From NCBI RefSeq assembly GCF_000949635.1, contig NZ_BAFN01000001.1, positions 1,860,001-1,924,000 on the forward strand: a DNA stretch of 64,000 nucleotides, written 5' to 3'. Shown one piece after another: positions 63,440-64,000 of the stretch. Source of the stretch: Candidatus Brocadia sinica JPN1 (GTDB lineage: Bacteria; Planctomycetota; Brocadiia; Brocadiales; Brocadiaceae). Below the pieces are notes generated by a model. That model was not told where the DNA came from. It did not search any database and was given only the letters and a program-made list of their open reading frames with translations. The stretch's first letter is position 1. The number at the start of each line of letters is the position of its first letter. The position numbers were made by a program, and so were the translations under genes.

Positions 63440-63530
63440 TACTGCCTTACACACCCCCTCCCCCTCTCAAGAGGGGACTAAAGAGGTCCCCTCTTGGGAG
63501 GGGATTCAGGGGTGGGTGGGGTGGTAATGA
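63440..63530. repeat. Palindromic repeat between gp25 and baseplate J genes
   Basis: CCCCCTCCCCCTCTCAAGAG, then GGGGACTAAAGAGGTCCCCT and CTTGGGAGGGGATTCAGGGG. It shares the CCCCTCT/AGAGGGGA and GATTCAGGGG elements of the dispersed family. Confidence 0.75.
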
Positions 63531-63574
63531 AAGCTCCACACAATATTGAATAATTACAAATAAGGGAGATAGAA

Positions 63575-64000
63575 ATGGCTGAGATAAAGCAAGCAAACAG
63601 GCAGGCGATTATTGATTACATGGCCCGTGATTATGACAGTTTGCTGCGGTCTATGAGGGCTCTCATTCCAGATAAGCTTCCGGAGTGGACAGAATATGAG
63701 TCCGAAGCCGATTTTGGGAATGTCCTATTACAACTCTTCGCCCATATGGGCGACATCCTGAGTTACTACCAGGATCGCGTTGCCAATGAGAGCTTCCTGG
63801 GGACGGCTCAGACCCGCCGGAGCATTATTCATCACTTGAGGCTGATAGGATACAAACTTTCCACTGCTGTGCCTGCATCTACCAAACTCAAAATAACCCT
63901 TACCGTACCAGACACGAACAATGATATTATTACAATCAACAAGGGAAATGCCTTCGCCACCAAGAGTCAGAAGGATAAACCAAGTGTCCGCTTTGAGTAT
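63575..64000 (+). CDS. Baseplate J-like protein (Afp11-like), N-terminal part
   Basis: The frame starts at ATG 63575 with AAGGGAG upstream and runs off the right edge (142 codons visible). YMARDYDSLLRSMRALIPDKLPEWTEYESEADFGNVLLQLFAHMGDILSYYQDRVANESFL matches the start of putative baseplate-assembly (gpJ) proteins of eCIS. The remaining baseplate, fibre and tape-measure genes should lie beyond the window. Confidence 0.9.
   Translation, partial: MAEIKQANRQAIIDYMARDYDSLLRSMRALIPDKLPEWTEYESEADFGNVLLQLFAHMGDILSYYQDRVANESFLGTAQTRRSIIHHLRLIGYKLSTAVPASTKLKITLTVPDTNNDIITINKGNAFATKSQKDKPSVRFEY

Overview
The window is Gram-negative, largely anaerobe-type chromosome of moderate G+C. It carries heptose/LPS genes (gmhA, gmhB, hldE), a corrinoid methyl-transfer cluster, a two-subunit 2-oxoacid:ferredoxin oxidoreductase and many toxin-antitoxin modules. 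The gene style, and G-rich palindromic repeats that read as IKGG-type peptides when inside genes, remind me of anammox Planctomycetota (Brocadiales). That assignment is inference; no marker gene here proves it.

Layout. 1-3436: end of a xanthine dehydrogenase subunit, xdhC and folD. 3465-4885: ParE-type toxin-antitoxin pair, a nuclease-like protein and an orphan antitoxin-like gene. 5133-10007 (minus): corrinoid protein, two UroD-family methyltransferases and a RamA-like reductive activator whose gene contains an in-frame palindromic repeat. 10727-13866: small acidic protein, urocanate hydratase, DUF433/DUF5615 pair, pterin carbinolamine dehydratase. 13980-17758 (minus): Zn dehydrogenase, LsrF-like aldolase, cysE-cysK. 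18075-26280: omega subunit, Gld-type ABC transporter with DUF4340 protein, HtrA protease. 26443-28405 (minus): a SAM-I (S-box) riboswitch with promoter and terminator ahead of a threonine-synthase-like gene and a MoaD/HcyS-like sulfur carrier. 28654-37300 (minus): M16 peptidase, heptose genes, two-component pair. 37754-47170: Cys-rich exported protein, MazEF, persulfide dioxygenase-rhodanese, KorAB, RRM protein, FKBP, CysQ, SlyX/YdcH-type small protein, alcohol dehydrogenase.

47241 to the right edge is the most striking part. An extracellular contractile injection system (eCIS; Afp/PVC-like) operon covers sheath, tube, baseplate, DUF4255 terminator, AAA+ ATPase, hub, spike, gp25 and baseplate J, and runs off the window. 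In its middle is a DUF4157 protein fused to a second, metzincin-like metallopeptidase domain, the likely cargo. Ahead of it lies a regulatory cassette: a sigma-54-type promoter, a GEMM-I (cyclic dinucleotide) riboswitch with terminator, and a sigma-54 activator whose receiver domain has lost its phosphorylation site. Next come a cluster of TGTAAC/GTTACA half-sites, a second sigma-54-type promoter, a DUF3467 gene, and a second near-identical GEMM-I riboswitch with terminator directly before the first eCIS gene. This suggests that a cyclic dinucleotide gates both the activator and the injection machine in a feed-forward loop.

G-rich palindromic repeats occur at about 5.6, 10.45, 42.4, 61.75-62.0 and 63.45 kb, two of these sites inside the eCIS operon. 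No tRNA, rRNA, CRISPR array or complete insertion sequence was recognised.
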